From DATIRA01 sp963766505 (lineage in GTDB: Bacteria > Pseudomonadota > Gammaproteobacteria > Steroidobacterales > Steroidobacteraceae), in NCBI GenBank assembly GCA_963766505.1, contig CAVYAL010000005.1, positions 1,364,001 through 1,428,000 of the forward strand: a stretch of 64,000 nucleotides of DNA, read 5' to 3'. The notes beneath the pieces were generated by a model that saw only the letters and a list, made by a program, of their open reading frames with translations, was not told the origin of the DNA and did not search any database. This document shows, piece after piece, positions 8,759 to 18,473 of this stretch; position 1 is the first letter of the stretch; each line of letters begins with the position of its first letter. The position numbers were made by a program, and so were the translations under genes.

Positions 8759-10864
8759 ATGACCACCATTCTTCTTCGAACCCTGGCCGCGCTTGTTCCA
8801 GCCCTGCTGCTCGCCGGCAGCCCTGCCGTCGCCGAGCAGCAGCCACGCCATCCGATCACGCACGAAGACGTCTGGCTGATGAAACGGCCGGGCGCGGTGG
8901 CCGTGAGCCCGGACGGGCGGTGGATCGTCGTTTCGGTGTCGGAGCCTGCGTACGAGGACGACAAGAAGCGCAGCGACCTGTGGATCGTGCCGAGCGACGG
9001 CAGCACGCCCCCGCGACGCCTCACCTCCGGCAAGTCCGCCGAGGGCGACCCGGTGTTCAGCCGGGATTCGACCCGGCTCGCGTTCTCCGGCAAGCGCGAG
9101 GGCGACGAGACGCCGCAGATCTACCTGCTCGAGCTCTCTGGCGGCGAGGCGCAGAAAGTGACCGACTGGGTGACCGGCGCGCGCGCGCCGCAGTTCAGTC
9201 CCGACGGCCGCTCGATCCTGTTCGTCGGCCTCGTCTACCCTGACGCCGGCAGCGACGAGGACAACCGCAAGGCGGCCGCCGAGCGCAAGGAGCGCAAGTA
9301 CAACGTTCGCACGTATGACAGCTTCCCGATCCGGCACTGGGACCGCTGGCTCGACGATTTGCGCCCGACGCTGGTGGTGCAGGCGGTCGACGGAGCGGCG
9401 CCCGCGCGCGATCTGCTGGCCGGCAGCGCGCTGCGTGGCGAGCGGGGTTTCGGCGGCAATCTCGGCCAGTCCGGCGAGACGATCGAGGCCGCCTGGACGC
9501 CCGACGGCAGCGGGATCGTCTTCGCCGCCACCACCGATCGAGACGAGGCCGCGCGCGCCGAGGTGCTCGATTCGCTCTGGCTCGTGAGCCTCGGAGGCGG
9601 TGAGCCGCGGCGACTCACCGGCAACGAGGGCGACTACTCGGCACCCTCGTTCACCGACGACGGGCAGACGCTGCTCGCCAAGGTGCGGCCCGCTTCGGAC
9701 CGCTACGTGTACAAGGCCTCGAGGCTCGTGAGCTGGTCCTGGCCGTCGGCCGGGCAACGGCGGGTGCTGACCGCGGACTTCGACGAATCCGTCGGCGACT
9801 ACGCGGCTGCGCCGGACAGCCGCCGGGTGCTCTTCCTCGCGGACCGTGCCGGCCATACACAGCTGTTCGAAGCCTCGCTCGCGGGTGGACGGCCGACCGG
9901 CCTCGGCAAGCTCGATTCAGGCACTTATTCGAAGCTCGCGGTGGGCGGGCCCGCGGACGCCCCGGTCGTCGCGGCGCTCTGGTCCAGCGCCACCAGCCCG
10001 CACGAGGTCGGCCGGATCGATCCCGCGACCGGGCGCTGGTCGGCACTCTCCGCCTTCAATGCGGAGCGCGCGGCCGCGATCGACTGGCTCCCGGTCGAGG
10101 AATTCTGGTTCGATTCGAAGCGCGGCAAGCGCATCCACAGCCTGCTCGTGCGCCCGCCTGCGTTCGACCCGGACCGGAAGTATCCGCTCTTCGTGCTGAT
10201 CCACGGCGGCCCGCACGGGATGTGGAAGGACGACTTCATCTTCCGCTGGAACTACCACCTGCTGGCCCAGCCGGGCTACGTGCTGCTGCTGACGAACTAC
10301 AGCGGCTCGACCGGCTACGGCGAGGACTTCGCGCGCAGCATCCAGGGCGACCCGCTCGAGGGTCCCGCGAACGAGATCAACCAGGCTGCCGACGAGGCGA
10401 TCCGGCGCTACGCGTACATCGACGGATCACGCCAGGCCGCGGGCGGTGCAAGCTACGGCGGACATCTCGCGAACTGGCTCGCGGTGACGACCGACCGCTA
10501 CCGCGCGCTGGTGAGCCATGCCGGACTCTACGACCTGCGCAGCCAGTGGACGACCAGCGACGTCGTCTATCATCGCGAGCGCAACATCGGCGGGCCCGCC
10601 TGGAAATCATCGCTGAAGACCTGGCGCGAGCAGAGCCCCTTCTACCGCTCCGAGAAACTCGGCACGCCGATACTGCTGACCTACGGCGAGAAGGATTTCC
10701 GGGTGCCGCTCAACAACGGGCTCGAGTTCTGGACCATCCTGCAGCGGCAGGACGTGCCGAGCCGTCTCGTGGTGTTTCCGGACGAGAACCACTGGATCCT
10801 GAAGGGCGAGAACAGCCGCTACTTCTACCAGGAGGTACACGACTGGCTCGCGAAGTACCTCTAG
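8759..10864 (+). CDS. Exported S9 family prolyl oligopeptidase/dipeptidyl aminopeptidase
   Basis: This 701-residue serine peptidase has a Sec signal peptide (about residues 1-25, ending AVAEQ), so it acts in the periplasm or is secreted. The N-terminal half is a beta-propeller with WD40-like segments (AVSPDGRWIVVSV, PQFSPDGRSILF). The C-terminal alpha/beta-hydrolase domain begins near LFVLIHGGPHG and holds the catalytic triad: Ser565 in GGASYGGH, Asp646 in GEKDFRVP and His678 in ENHWIL. The usual G-x-S-Y-G-G-Y motif has Gly-His instead of Gly-Tyr after the nucleophile. It cleaves short peptides, often after proline. It sits alone on the plus strand between the convergent glmU and the divergent glmS. 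Confidence 0.92.
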   Translation: MTTILLRTLAALVPALLLAGSPAVAEQQPRHPITHEDVWLMKRPGAVAVSPDGRWIVVSVSEPAYEDDKKRSDLWIVPSDGSTPPRRLTSGKSAEGDPVFSRDSTRLAFSGKREGDETPQIYLLELSGGEAQKVTDWVTGARAPQFSPDGRSILFVGLVYPDAGSDEDNRKAAAERKERKYNVRTYDSFPIRHWDRWLDDLRPTLVVQAVDGAAPARDLLAGSALRGERGFGGNLGQSGETIEAAWTPDGSGIVFAATTDRDEAARAEVLDSLWLVSLGGGEPRRLTGNEGDYSAPSFTDDGQTLLAKVRPASDRYVYKASRLVSWSWPSAGQRRVLTADFDESVGDYAAAPDSRRVLFLADRAGHTQLFEASLAGGRPTGLGKLDSGTYSKLAVGGPADAPVVAALWSSATSPHEVGRIDPATGRWSALSAFNAERAAAIDWLPVEEFWFDSKRGKRIHSLLVRPPAFDPDRKYPLFVLIHGGPHGMWKDDFIFRWNYHLLAQPGYVLLLTNYSGSTGYGEDFARSIQGDPLEGPANEINQAADEAIRRYAYIDGSRQAAGGASYGGHLANWLAVTTDRYRALVSHAGLYDLRSQWTTSDVVYHRERNIGGPAWKSSLKTWREQSPFYRSEKLGTPILLTYGEKDFRVPLNNGLEFWTILQRQDVPSRLVVFPDENHWILKGENSRYFYQEVHDWLAKYL

Positions 10865-10951
10865 GCCGGCGTCGGCCCACCGCAGTCCGCGGCCGGCGGA
10901 ACAGGCCGCCCCGGCGGATGGACCCCTGGGGCATGCGGACCCGCGGGCTCG

Positions 10952-12322
10952 TCAGGCCTTGTCTTTCTTCTGCGGACGCTTCCAGTCCTCGAGCGTGAGC
11001 TGCTTGCTGCGCTCGAGCGTGAGCTTGCCGTCGGGCGCGTCCTTCGTGATCGTCGACCCCGCGCCGATCGTCGCCCCGGCGCCCACCTTCACCGGCGCCA
11101 CCAGCATGCTGCCCGAACCGATGAAGGCCCCGTCGCCGATCTCGGTACGCCACTTGTTGGCACCGTCGTAGTTGCAGGTCACGGTGCCGGCGCCGACGTT
11201 CGCCTTCTCGCCGACCGTCGTGTCTCCCAGGTACGTCAGGTGATTTGCCTTGCTGCCGGCACCGATCTCGCTGTTCTTCACCTCGACGAAATTGCCGATG
11301 TGGACGCCGCCTGCGAGCCTGGTACCCGGGCGGAGCCTGGCGAACGGGCCGATCGTGCAACCGGGCCCGACGACCGCGCTGTCGAGCACGCAGTTCGGCA
11401 GCACCGTCGTATCCTCGCCGATCTCGACGTCGCGCAGATGGCAGTTCGGGCCGATCCGGACGCGGTTGCCCAGCTTCACGTTGCCCTCGAGCACGACGTT
11501 GACGTCAATGAAGACATCGCGACCCACTTCCACTTCCCCGCGCGCGTCGAAGCGCGCGGGATCGGCGAGCGTCGCACCCGCGAGCATCAGCGCTGCAGCA
11601 CGCTGCCGGCGATAGGCCGCCTCGAGCTCCGCGAGCTGCAGCTTGTCGTTGACGCCCATCACCTCGTTCGCGGTCGGCGCGACGACGGCCTTGACGTCGA
11701 GGCCGGCCTTCACGGCCATCACGATCACGTCGGTCAGGTAGTACTCGCCCTGCGCGTTGTCATTGCGCAGCGACGCGAGCCACTGGCGCAGCCGGCCGGC
11801 CGGCGCGCACAGCAGTCCCGTGTTGCATTCGTGGATCGCGCGCTCCTTCGCGTTCGCGTCCTTGTGCTCGACGATGCGCACGACGCGCCCGGACCCGTCG
11901 CGCACGATCCGCCCGTAGCCCGTGGGGTCGGGAAGCATCACGCTCAGCAGCGAGACTGAGTCCTCGCCTGCCTCGGCGACCAGCCGAGCGAGCGTGTCGA
12001 GCTGCACCAGCGGCACGTCACCGTAGAGCACCAGGACCATTGCGTCGTCCGGGATCGTGGGCATGGCCTGCATCACCGCGTGGCCGGTTCCATGCTGCTC
12101 GGCCTGCAGCGCCCAGTGGACGTCCCGGCCCTCGAAGGCCGCCGGTACCGCACCGCCGCCATGGCCATAGACGACGTAGGTCGCCGCCGCCTGCAGGCCC
12201 TGTGCCGCGTCGAGGACATGGCCGAGCAGCGGCTTGCCGGCGAGCGGCTGCAGCACCTTCGGCAGGTCGGACTTCATGCGCTTGCCCTGGCCTGCGGCGA
12301 GGATCACCACCGATAGCGTCAT
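10952..12322 (-). CDS. glmU: Bifunctional UDP-GlcNAc pyrophosphorylase / glucosamine-1-phosphate N-acetyltransferase
   Basis: GlmU (456 residues) acetylates glucosamine-1-phosphate and then joins it to UTP, giving UDP-GlcNAc. The N-terminal nucleotidyltransferase domain shows LAAGQGKRMKSDLPKVL and the uridine-binding segment near QAEQHGTGHA. The C-terminal half is a left-handed beta-helix of hexapeptide repeats with the catalytic region RPGTRLAGGVHIGNFVEVKNS and NHLTYLGDTTVGEKANVGAG. Start ATG 12320-12322 gives the family length; the upstream extension in frame does not match. It is normally adjacent to atpC and glmS. Here about 16 kb separates it from atpC. Confidence 0.97.
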   Translation of the reverse strand: MTLSVVILAAGQGKRMKSDLPKVLQPLAGKPLLGHVLDAAQGLQAAATYVVYGHGGGAVPAAFEGRDVHWALQAEQHGTGHAVMQAMPTIPDDAMVLVLYGDVPLVQLDTLARLVAEAGEDSVSLLSVMLPDPTGYGRIVRDGSGRVVRIVEHKDANAKERAIHECNTGLLCAPAGRLRQWLASLRNDNAQGEYYLTDVIVMAVKAGLDVKAVVAPTANEVMGVNDKLQLAELEAAYRRQRAAALMLAGATLADPARFDARGEVEVGRDVFIDVNVVLEGNVKLGNRVRIGPNCHLRDVEIGEDTTVLPNCVLDSAVVGPGCTIGPFARLRPGTRLAGGVHIGNFVEVKNSEIGAGSKANHLTYLGDTTVGEKANVGAGTVTCNYDGANKWRTEIGDGAFIGSGSMLVAPVKVGAGATIGAGSTITKDAPDGKLTLERSKQLTLEDWKRPQKKDKA

Positions 12323-12475
12323 CTGCTCATCCCGTCGGGAGTTTGAAGCGCGGATTCTACCGGAGCCCCCGGCGACGCGAGCTGCAGGCGCCGCCCGCAC
12401 GGGGTTCTATGTTTGATGTAGGCTTGCCGGGCACCCGTACGCTGCGACGAAAACACCCGGTATTCGAGGCACGCG

Positions 12476-14818
12476 ATGACAAGCTCACGCATGGTCTGGC
12501 TCTCGGGCGCGATGCTCGCGCTGCTCGCTCCGGCCGCGCCCGTCGAGGCAGCGACGACGAGCGAAGCCACGAGCCACGAACCGGCAAGCTTCGTCTATCC
12601 CCAGCGGCGCGAGGTAGAGGGTTACTCGTTGCTGATCCACGCGCCGCAGATCCGCGCATGGCCGGACTTCCAGAGCTTCGAGGCCGAGGTCGCGCTGGAA
12701 CTGACTCCGCCCGGCGCGTCCCGACCGCTGCTCGGGACGGCACAGGTCAGCGGACCGGCTACGCTCTACCTGCCAGAGCGCCTGGTCCTGGTGCGCTCGC
12801 CGGTGGTCGGGCGGGTGGAATTCGCCGACGATGCGACGGCCGCGGACACCGCCGCCGTCAAGCGGGCCGCGCGGCAGGGGGCGCTCGGCGTCCCGCTGGA
12901 CCTGTTCCTCGCCTACCTCACCGACGACGTCCTGTCGAACCCACCCCCGGCAGGGTTCAATACCAGTCCGCCGCCGATCGAAGTTCGGTCGAAGCCGAGC
13001 GTGCTGCTGTTCGTCAACGGCCGGGCGGTTCCTTCTGAGATTCCCGGCACCGGTCTCGAGCTGATCGTCAACGCCAGCTGGCCGACCGTGCGCGATCCGG
13101 CGGGGCCCGGCGCCTACTACCTCCTCGAGCGCGACCGCTGGCTCACGTCCCGCGAGCTCGAAGGCCCCTGGAGCGCGGCGAAGTCGCTGCCGGCCGGGTT
13201 CGCGCAGCTGCCTGCGGGCGAGGAGTACGCCGCGATCCGCAGTGCCGTGCCGCTCGAGCCGAGCTCGCGCCCGCTGCCCTCCGTCTTGTTTGCGAGCACC
13301 CCGACCGAGCTGATCGTCACGGATGGTCCACCCGCGCTGGAGACCATTCCGGAAACGGGCGGCCTGCAGCGGGTCCGCAATACAGACAGCCCGCTCTTCA
13401 AGCTCCAGTCCGACTGGTACTTCCTGGTGGCCGGCCGGTGGTTCTTCACTCGCAGCCTGGAGCGGGGTCCCTGGAGTTTCGCGCAGCCATTGCCGGAGGC
13501 CTTCGCGAAGATTCCGGAGGATGACCCGAGCGCGGCCGTGCGCGCCTCGGTTCCGGGAACCGTCGAGGCGAAGATGGCGGCGCTCGAGGCCTCGCTGCCG
13601 ACCAGGACGCAGGTCCGCAAGGGCAGTGCGCCGCCGGTCGAGGTCACGTATGCCGGCGAGCCGGATTTCGCAGCGATACCGGGGACGCAGGTCGCCCGGG
13701 GCGTGAATACCGGCTTCGACGTGCTGCGGTACGAAAGCCGCTACTACCTCTGCTACGCGGCGGCCTGGTATGTCGCAACTACACCGCGGGGCCCCTGGGC
13801 AGCGACCGCCGACGTGCCGCGCGCCATCTACGAGATTCCGCCGAGCTCACCCTCGTTCGCGATCACCGACGTCAAGGTCGAGCAATCCGCGGGCGACAGC
13901 ATCGAGTACTCCTCGACGGCTGCCTACGCGACCGGCATGTTCGTAGCCTTCGGGGTCGCCTACTACGGCACGGGCTGGTACTACCCGCCGTACTATTACC
14001 CGCCCTATTACTACCCGTACTGGCCCACTTACGGCCACGGCAGCTGGTACAACCCGGCGACCGGGCGCTACGGCTCGCGCTCGGTCTGGGCGGGACCCTA
14101 CGGCGGCTACTCCTACAACCAGGCCTACAACCCACGCACCGGCCGCTACGGCTACGTCGAAACGGCGTGGGACGGGGACGAGTGGGCCAGCTTCGGGGAA
14201 AGCTACAACCCACGCACCGGGATCGGCACGGAAACCGAGCGTTACTACAACGAGGACAAGAACCGCGCGACGATGGAACGCACGACCGAGCGCGGCGACG
14301 AGTGGCTCAAGACCGAGCGGACACGGGACTTCGACGAGGGAAAGACCACGGTCGATCGTGAGACCTCGGGCGGCGGCTCGAGCCAGACCGTCCGCCAGGA
14401 CGGCAACAGCATCAAGGCCGCCGAGGGCGCGGGCGGTGGCCAGGCCATCTCTGTTTCGGGCGAAGGTCCCGGACGCACGACGATCGCCCAGAGCGGCAGC
14501 GGCGACCTGTATGCCGGCCACGACGGCAGCGTGTACAAGAAGACGGACGACGGCTGGCAGCAGTATGGCGGCGGCGAGTGGTCGCCCGCCGGGGTGGACG
14601 ATTCAGCGACTCGGCAGACGCAGGGCCGTGACGTCGGCGCCGAGCCGACCGCACGCGCGTCCTACCCGACGGGGAGCGACTCGCGACCGAGCTCCTACGA
14701 GGCGACGAGCCGCGCAAGCCAGCCCTCGAGCCTCGATCGCGACCATGCGGCGCGGCAACGCGGCAATGCCCAGTTTCAACAGCGGACGGCGGGTCGCGGC
14801 GGGCGACGCGGGCGTTGA
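12476..14818 (+). CDS. Large exported Tyr-rich protein with three internal repeats
   Basis: This 780-residue exported protein has no assigned function. A signal peptide covers about residues 1-26 (ending VEAATT). Three related units of the form Y-(L/F)-x-x-x-x-x-W-(L/F/Y)-x-(S/T)-x-x-L/P-x-G-P-W lie near residues 215, 316 and 424, each followed by a segment with an LP/IP..FA.(I/L)P turn. Around residues 497-530 comes a tract very rich in Tyr, Pro and Gly (PPYYYPPYYYPYWP), then repeats of YNPRTGRYG. The last 200 residues are hydrophilic, low complexity and end in GRGGRRGR. A GAGG site precedes the ATG by 7 bases. It resembles large hypothetical exported proteins of proteobacteria, and a surface or outer-membrane role is an inference. 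Confidence 0.8.
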   Translation: MTSSRMVWLSGAMLALLAPAAPVEAATTSEATSHEPASFVYPQRREVEGYSLLIHAPQIRAWPDFQSFEAEVALELTPPGASRPLLGTAQVSGPATLYLPERLVLVRSPVVGRVEFADDATAADTAAVKRAARQGALGVPLDLFLAYLTDDVLSNPPPAGFNTSPPPIEVRSKPSVLLFVNGRAVPSEIPGTGLELIVNASWPTVRDPAGPGAYYLLERDRWLTSRELEGPWSAAKSLPAGFAQLPAGEEYAAIRSAVPLEPSSRPLPSVLFASTPTELIVTDGPPALETIPETGGLQRVRNTDSPLFKLQSDWYFLVAGRWFFTRSLERGPWSFAQPLPEAFAKIPEDDPSAAVRASVPGTVEAKMAALEASLPTRTQVRKGSAPPVEVTYAGEPDFAAIPGTQVARGVNTGFDVLRYESRYYLCYAAAWYVATTPRGPWAATADVPRAIYEIPPSSPSFAITDVKVEQSAGDSIEYSSTAAYATGMFVAFGVAYYGTGWYYPPYYYPPYYYPYWPTYGHGSWYNPATGRYGSRSVWAGPYGGYSYNQAYNPRTGRYGYVETAWDGDEWASFGESYNPRTGIGTETERYYNEDKNRATMERTTERGDEWLKTERTRDFDEGKTTVDRETSGGGSSQTVRQDGNSIKAAEGAGGGQAISVSGEGPGRTTIAQSGSGDLYAGHDGSVYKKTDDGWQQYGGGEWSPAGVDDSATRQTQGRDVGAEPTARASYPTGSDSRPSSYEATSRASQPSSLDRDHAARQRGNAQFQQRTAGRGGRRGR

Positions 14819-14895
14819 GTCGGCGCAGTAGTCGCAAGGTACCGGACGATACCGGCGCAGCCGGCAGCGCGCCCGCACTGCCGTCCGACTCCTGA

Positions 14896-15744
14896 TCAGA
14901 AGCGCTCGGGGACGTACTTGAAAGGGTACTCCACGGCTTTGTAGCGGCCGATCCTGCGCTTTGGAAACTTGACCTTCGGGGCAGGCACGTCCTTGTAAGG
15001 CACCTGGTCCAGCAGGTGCCGGATCACGTTCAGGCGCACGCGCTTCTTGTCCTCAGACCTCGCGACGTACCATGGCGCCCAGTCGCTGTCGGTCGCTGCG
15101 AACATCTCGTCGCGCGCCTTCGTGTAGTCATCCCACCGGTCGTAGGACTTGAGATCCATCGGGGAGAGCTTCCAGGTCTTTCGGTCGTCGTCGAGCCGGT
15201 CGCGCAGGCGTCGCTCCTGTTCCTGCGGACTCACCTCGAGCCAGTATTTCAGCAGGATAACCCCGGAACCTATCATCAGTTTTTCGAACAGCGGCACGAC
15301 TTCGAGGAATCCTCGCGCCTGCTCCTCGGTGCAGAATCCCATCACGCGCTCGACGCCCGCACGGTTGTACCAGCTGCGATCGAAGATCGCGACCTCGCCG
15401 GCCGAGGGCAGGTGCGGCATGTAACGCTGTGCGTACATCTGCGACTTCTCACGCTCGGTGGGCGCAGGCAGCGCGACGACGCGGAACACGCGCGGGCTCA
15501 CCCGTTCGGTGATCGCCTTGATGGTGCCACCCTTGCCGGCACCATCACGCCCCTCGAAGACGATGCAGACTTTGAGTCCCGTGTGCACGACCCACTGCTG
15601 GAGCTTCACGAGCTCGACGTGCAGGCCCTTGAGCTGTCTGGCGTATTCCTTGTTCTTCAGAGGTGCGCCAGACGCGCGGTCAGCGGCGACCGACCTGGCC
15701 TTCTTCTTGTCGCGCTTCTTCTGGTGCTTTCTGCCGTTCGCCAT
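14896..15744 (-). CDS. ppk2: Polyphosphate kinase 2
   Basis: PPK2 (282 residues) transfers phosphate from polyphosphate to ADP or GDP, or works in reverse. The basic N-terminus is typical. The Walker A loop is FEGRDGAGKGGT (residues 63-74), followed by the lid region and the Walker B-like FDRSWYNRAGVERVMG. The C-terminal EDKKRVRLNVIRHLL helix is also typical. Length and motifs fit the single-domain class I enzymes, many of which prefer nucleoside diphosphates. Start ATG 15742-15744 has GGAGAG upstream. It converges with the Tyr-rich protein gene and is followed upstream by the efflux operon; no functional tie to these is evident. Confidence 0.93.
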   Translation of the reverse strand: MANGRKHQKKRDKKKARSVAADRASGAPLKNKEYARQLKGLHVELVKLQQWVVHTGLKVCIVFEGRDGAGKGGTIKAITERVSPRVFRVVALPAPTEREKSQMYAQRYMPHLPSAGEVAIFDRSWYNRAGVERVMGFCTEEQARGFLEVVPLFEKLMIGSGVILLKYWLEVSPQEQERRLRDRLDDDRKTWKLSPMDLKSYDRWDDYTKARDEMFAATDSDWAPWYVARSEDKKRVRLNVIRHLLDQVPYKDVPAPKVKFPKRRIGRYKAVEYPFKYVPERF

Positions 15745-15852
15745 GTGAACTCTCCGCCTAGGTACGGATCAGGTACGGACTAATTTCCGGATCGTCCCGC
15801 TCCGTCGCACGGGGTATCCAGCCAGCGCCGCCGATCCGACAGCCCGGGTCCT

Positions 15853-17286
15853 TCACTGCTCTCCCGCCGCGACCGTGCTGACGGAAGCCGCCGGCGCCGG
15901 CTCGGAAAAACTGCCGCCCAACGCCAGGTGCAGGTTGACGCGCTGGATCAGCTGCTCGCTCTGCACGCGCAGCAACGCCATGCGTGCCGACTGCACCTGC
16001 ACCTGCTGCTGCTGCACCGCCCGCAAGTCTACCCGGCCGACGCGATAAGCCGACTCTTCGTACTCCAGCACTCGTTCCTGGTCAGCAACTACCTCGCCGA
16101 GGAGCTGCTCGCGCTCTGCCAGCACCTTTGAGGAACCGAGTGCATCCTCGACCTCGCCGATCGCGCGCAGCGCCTGGCTAGCGTAGCGTGCGAGCGCTTC
16201 GTTCTGCTCTGCAGTGCGCGCCGCCGCCTGGGCCTTCAGTTCCCCGCCTCGATAAAGCGGCGCAAACAGCGTGGCGCCGGCCCCGGCGGAAGGATCCTGG
16301 TAGTCCTGTTGGAGCTGCAGCACGTCGCTGCTCAGCGTCGCGATGCTGGCATTCAAGGTGACCCGGGGCAACTGGGCCGCCTTCGCCTCGCCTACGCGGT
16401 TGAAGGCGGCAGCCACGCGACGCTCCGCGGCGATGAGATCGGGGCGGCGCTCGAGCATCGCGAGCGTCATGCCGACCGGCACGGGTGCCGGTACAGCCGG
16501 TAGGGATGCAGCGGCCTTAAGTTCGGTCGCGGGGTAGCGGCCGAGGATCGTCTCCAGCGATCGCAGCGCCTGCTCGTGCGTGAGTCGTGCCTGCCGTGCA
16601 GCGTCCTCGAACGATCCTAGGTTCGCACGCGCAAGTGCCACCTCCTTCCTGCTGCCCGCCCCGGCCCCCTCCCGATCCCCCGCGAGACGGAGAAGCTCCC
16701 GGGCCGACTGCGCCATGGACTCGGCAGCCCCGAGTTGCAGCCTGGTCTCGGTCGCAAGGAACCAGCTGCGGGCGACCTGCGCCGCGAGGGACTGGCGGGC
16801 GAACTCGTAGTCGGCGCGCGCCGAGGCGAAGTCCTCCTCGGCCGCGTTCCGGCCATAGCGGATGCGACCCCAGAGGTCGGGCTCCCAGGACACCCCGAGC
16901 ATCAGGCCCTGCAGCGCGGAGCTGAGGTCCCCGCCGCCGACCTTCAGGCCGCCGGTGCCGAAGATGTTCAGCCAGGGGTACAGGGACGCCCTTGCCGCGT
17001 CCGCGTAGGCGGCCGCGCGTTCGACGCGGGCCGCAGACGCGCGCAGGTCCGGGTTGCTGCCGATTGCCTCGCTGACGAGAGCGTCGAGCTGCGGGTCGCC
17101 GAAGCTTGCGAGCCAGTAATCGCCTGTGGCGCCCCCGGCCGTCGGAGCTGCGCTCCAGGACGAACGGATCTCCGTGCCCTCGAGCGCCTGTTGCCGGATT
17201 TCATCCGGCGGCGGCGGTGCGGTCACGGCACAGCCGTACACTGAGGCAATGACCGCAGCTGAAAGGAGGATTCGCGCGACTTCCAT
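15853..17286 (-). CDS. Outer-membrane efflux lipoprotein (NodT/OprM family)
   Basis: This 477-residue outer-membrane factor would form a TolC-like channel. The N-terminal signal ends in a lipobox-like VYGC, so it is probably lipid-anchored. Two outer membrane efflux repeats follow, with WLASFGDPQLDALVSEA, NPDLRASAARV, PGVSWEPDLWGR-type and ERRPDLIAAERRVAAA motifs. It is the last gene of a three-gene operon (DUF3302 protein, HlyD-like adaptor, this protein) with 5 bases between its ATG (17284-17286) and the adaptor stop at 17292. No inner-membrane RND, MFS or ABC pump accompanies it. The channel and adaptor may work with a pump encoded elsewhere. Confidence 0.92.
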   Translation of the reverse strand: MEVARILLSAAVIASVYGCAVTAPPPPDEIRQQALEGTEIRSSWSAAPTAGGATGDYWLASFGDPQLDALVSEAIGSNPDLRASAARVERAAAYADAARASLYPWLNIFGTGGLKVGGGDLSSALQGLMLGVSWEPDLWGRIRYGRNAAEEDFASARADYEFARQSLAAQVARSWFLATETRLQLGAAESMAQSARELLRLAGDREGAGAGSRKEVALARANLGSFEDAARQARLTHEQALRSLETILGRYPATELKAAASLPAVPAPVPVGMTLAMLERRPDLIAAERRVAAAFNRVGEAKAAQLPRVTLNASIATLSSDVLQLQQDYQDPSAGAGATLFAPLYRGGELKAQAAARTAEQNEALARYASQALRAIGEVEDALGSSKVLAEREQLLGEVVADQERVLEYEESAYRVGRVDLRAVQQQQVQVQSARMALLRVQSEQLIQRVNLHLALGGSFSEPAPAASVSTVAAGEQ

Positions 17287-17291
17287 GTCCG

Positions 17292-18473
17292 TCAGTGCAG
17301 CTTGAGAACCAGCCAGTCGAGCTTGGCTCCTACCCGCATGAATACCTTGCGGAGGATGTGGATCATCTCGCCGTGATGCGTGTAAACCGCACCGTTGCCA
17401 CGCGCGCCCGGCGCCAGGAACAGCTCGGCGTCCTTGCCCATCGGCTGCAACTTGACCGCAAGACGCTGTTCCGGCGCAGCACCAAAGCCCGTATTCGGGA
17501 GCATGCCGCTGATCGGCAACTGCCCCTGGGCCGTCGCCCAGATGATCGCATCCACGCTGCACTTGATGATTCGCCCGGGATACGTTCTCAGAGCGATCTC
17601 GGCCTCGTTGCCAGCCTCGATGTTGCGCACCTCGTTCTGCGCGAAAAACGCCACGACCCATTGTTCGTCTTCGACGAAGGTCATCGCGGGAACGGGCGGA
17701 AACGGCACAGTCATCACGCCCGGCCGCAGTGCCAGCGCGACCACGGTGCCGTCCGCAGGTGCGTAGGTCACGGCCTGCTCCAGCTGCCACTTCGCGTCCG
17801 CCGCCTGCGCCTCGGCCTGCGCGATCTGCGCCAGCACCTTCGCGACTTCGTCCTGCACGCCGGTCGGGGTCTTCGCCGCAAGTCTCTCCTGCACCTGGGC
17901 GACTGCGGCGTCGGCGGCGAGCAGGTCGTTCTCGAGCCGCGCGACATCCGTCTGTGCCTGATCGAGGTCGAAGCGGTTTCCGGCGCCGGTATCTGCGAGC
18001 TGCTGGAAATCCGAGACCCGCCTTCGAGCGAGCGAGAGCTGTGTCGTTACGACGCCGCGCCGGCTCACGGCTTCCTTCAGCTGCTGCGACAGATTGCGCT
18101 GGTTCGCGGTGGCCGAGATGAGCTGCGCCTTCAGCGCGTCGGCGTTCGCCTCGGCCGCGCGCAGCTGGATCTCGAATGGCGTCGGGTCGAGCCGGAACAG
18201 CACGTCACCCTTCTTCACCGGTCTGTTCGGTTCGACCGGAACCTCGATCACCTTGCCGGCGACGCGCGGATTGATTGGCAATACATAGTTCATGACCCGC
18301 ACGTCGGTGGAGGACGGCGCGTCGATGTTGAGGAACAGCACCAGGATCGTCAGGCCCACGATCGGGATCGTCGCGCTGATCACCTGGCTGGTGATGTTCC
18401 AGGGCAGCCACTTGAACTTGATGAAGATCAGCCAGACGAAGAACGAATAGATTCCGAGCAGCAGGATTTCCAT
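17292..18473 (-). CDS. HlyD/EmrA-type membrane fusion protein (YiaV-like)
   Basis: This is a 393-residue periplasmic adaptor. It starts with two hydrophobic segments (about residues 1-25 and 33-53), unlike most adaptors with a single anchor. The biotinyl-lipoyl-like half-motifs are INPRVAGKVIEVPVEPNRPVKKGDVLFRLDP and, after a long alpha-helical coiled-coil hairpin, TYAPADGTVVALALRPG. The double-TM start and pairing with a DUF3302 protein match E. coli YiaV-YiaW. Its start overlaps the DUF3302 stop (TGATG), so the two are translationally coupled. Substrate unknown. Confidence 0.88.
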   Translation of the reverse strand: MEILLLGIYSFFVWLIFIKFKWLPWNITSQVISATIPIVGLTILVLFLNIDAPSSTDVRVMNYVLPINPRVAGKVIEVPVEPNRPVKKGDVLFRLDPTPFEIQLRAAEANADALKAQLISATANQRNLSQQLKEAVSRRGVVTTQLSLARRRVSDFQQLADTGAGNRFDLDQAQTDVARLENDLLAADAAVAQVQERLAAKTPTGVQDEVAKVLAQIAQAEAQAADAKWQLEQAVTYAPADGTVVALALRPGVMTVPFPPVPAMTFVEDEQWVVAFFAQNEVRNIEAGNEAEIALRTYPGRIIKCSVDAIIWATAQGQLPISGMLPNTGFGAAPEQRLAVKLQPMGKDAELFLAPGARGNGAVYTHHGEMIHILRKVFMRVGAKLDWLVLKLH

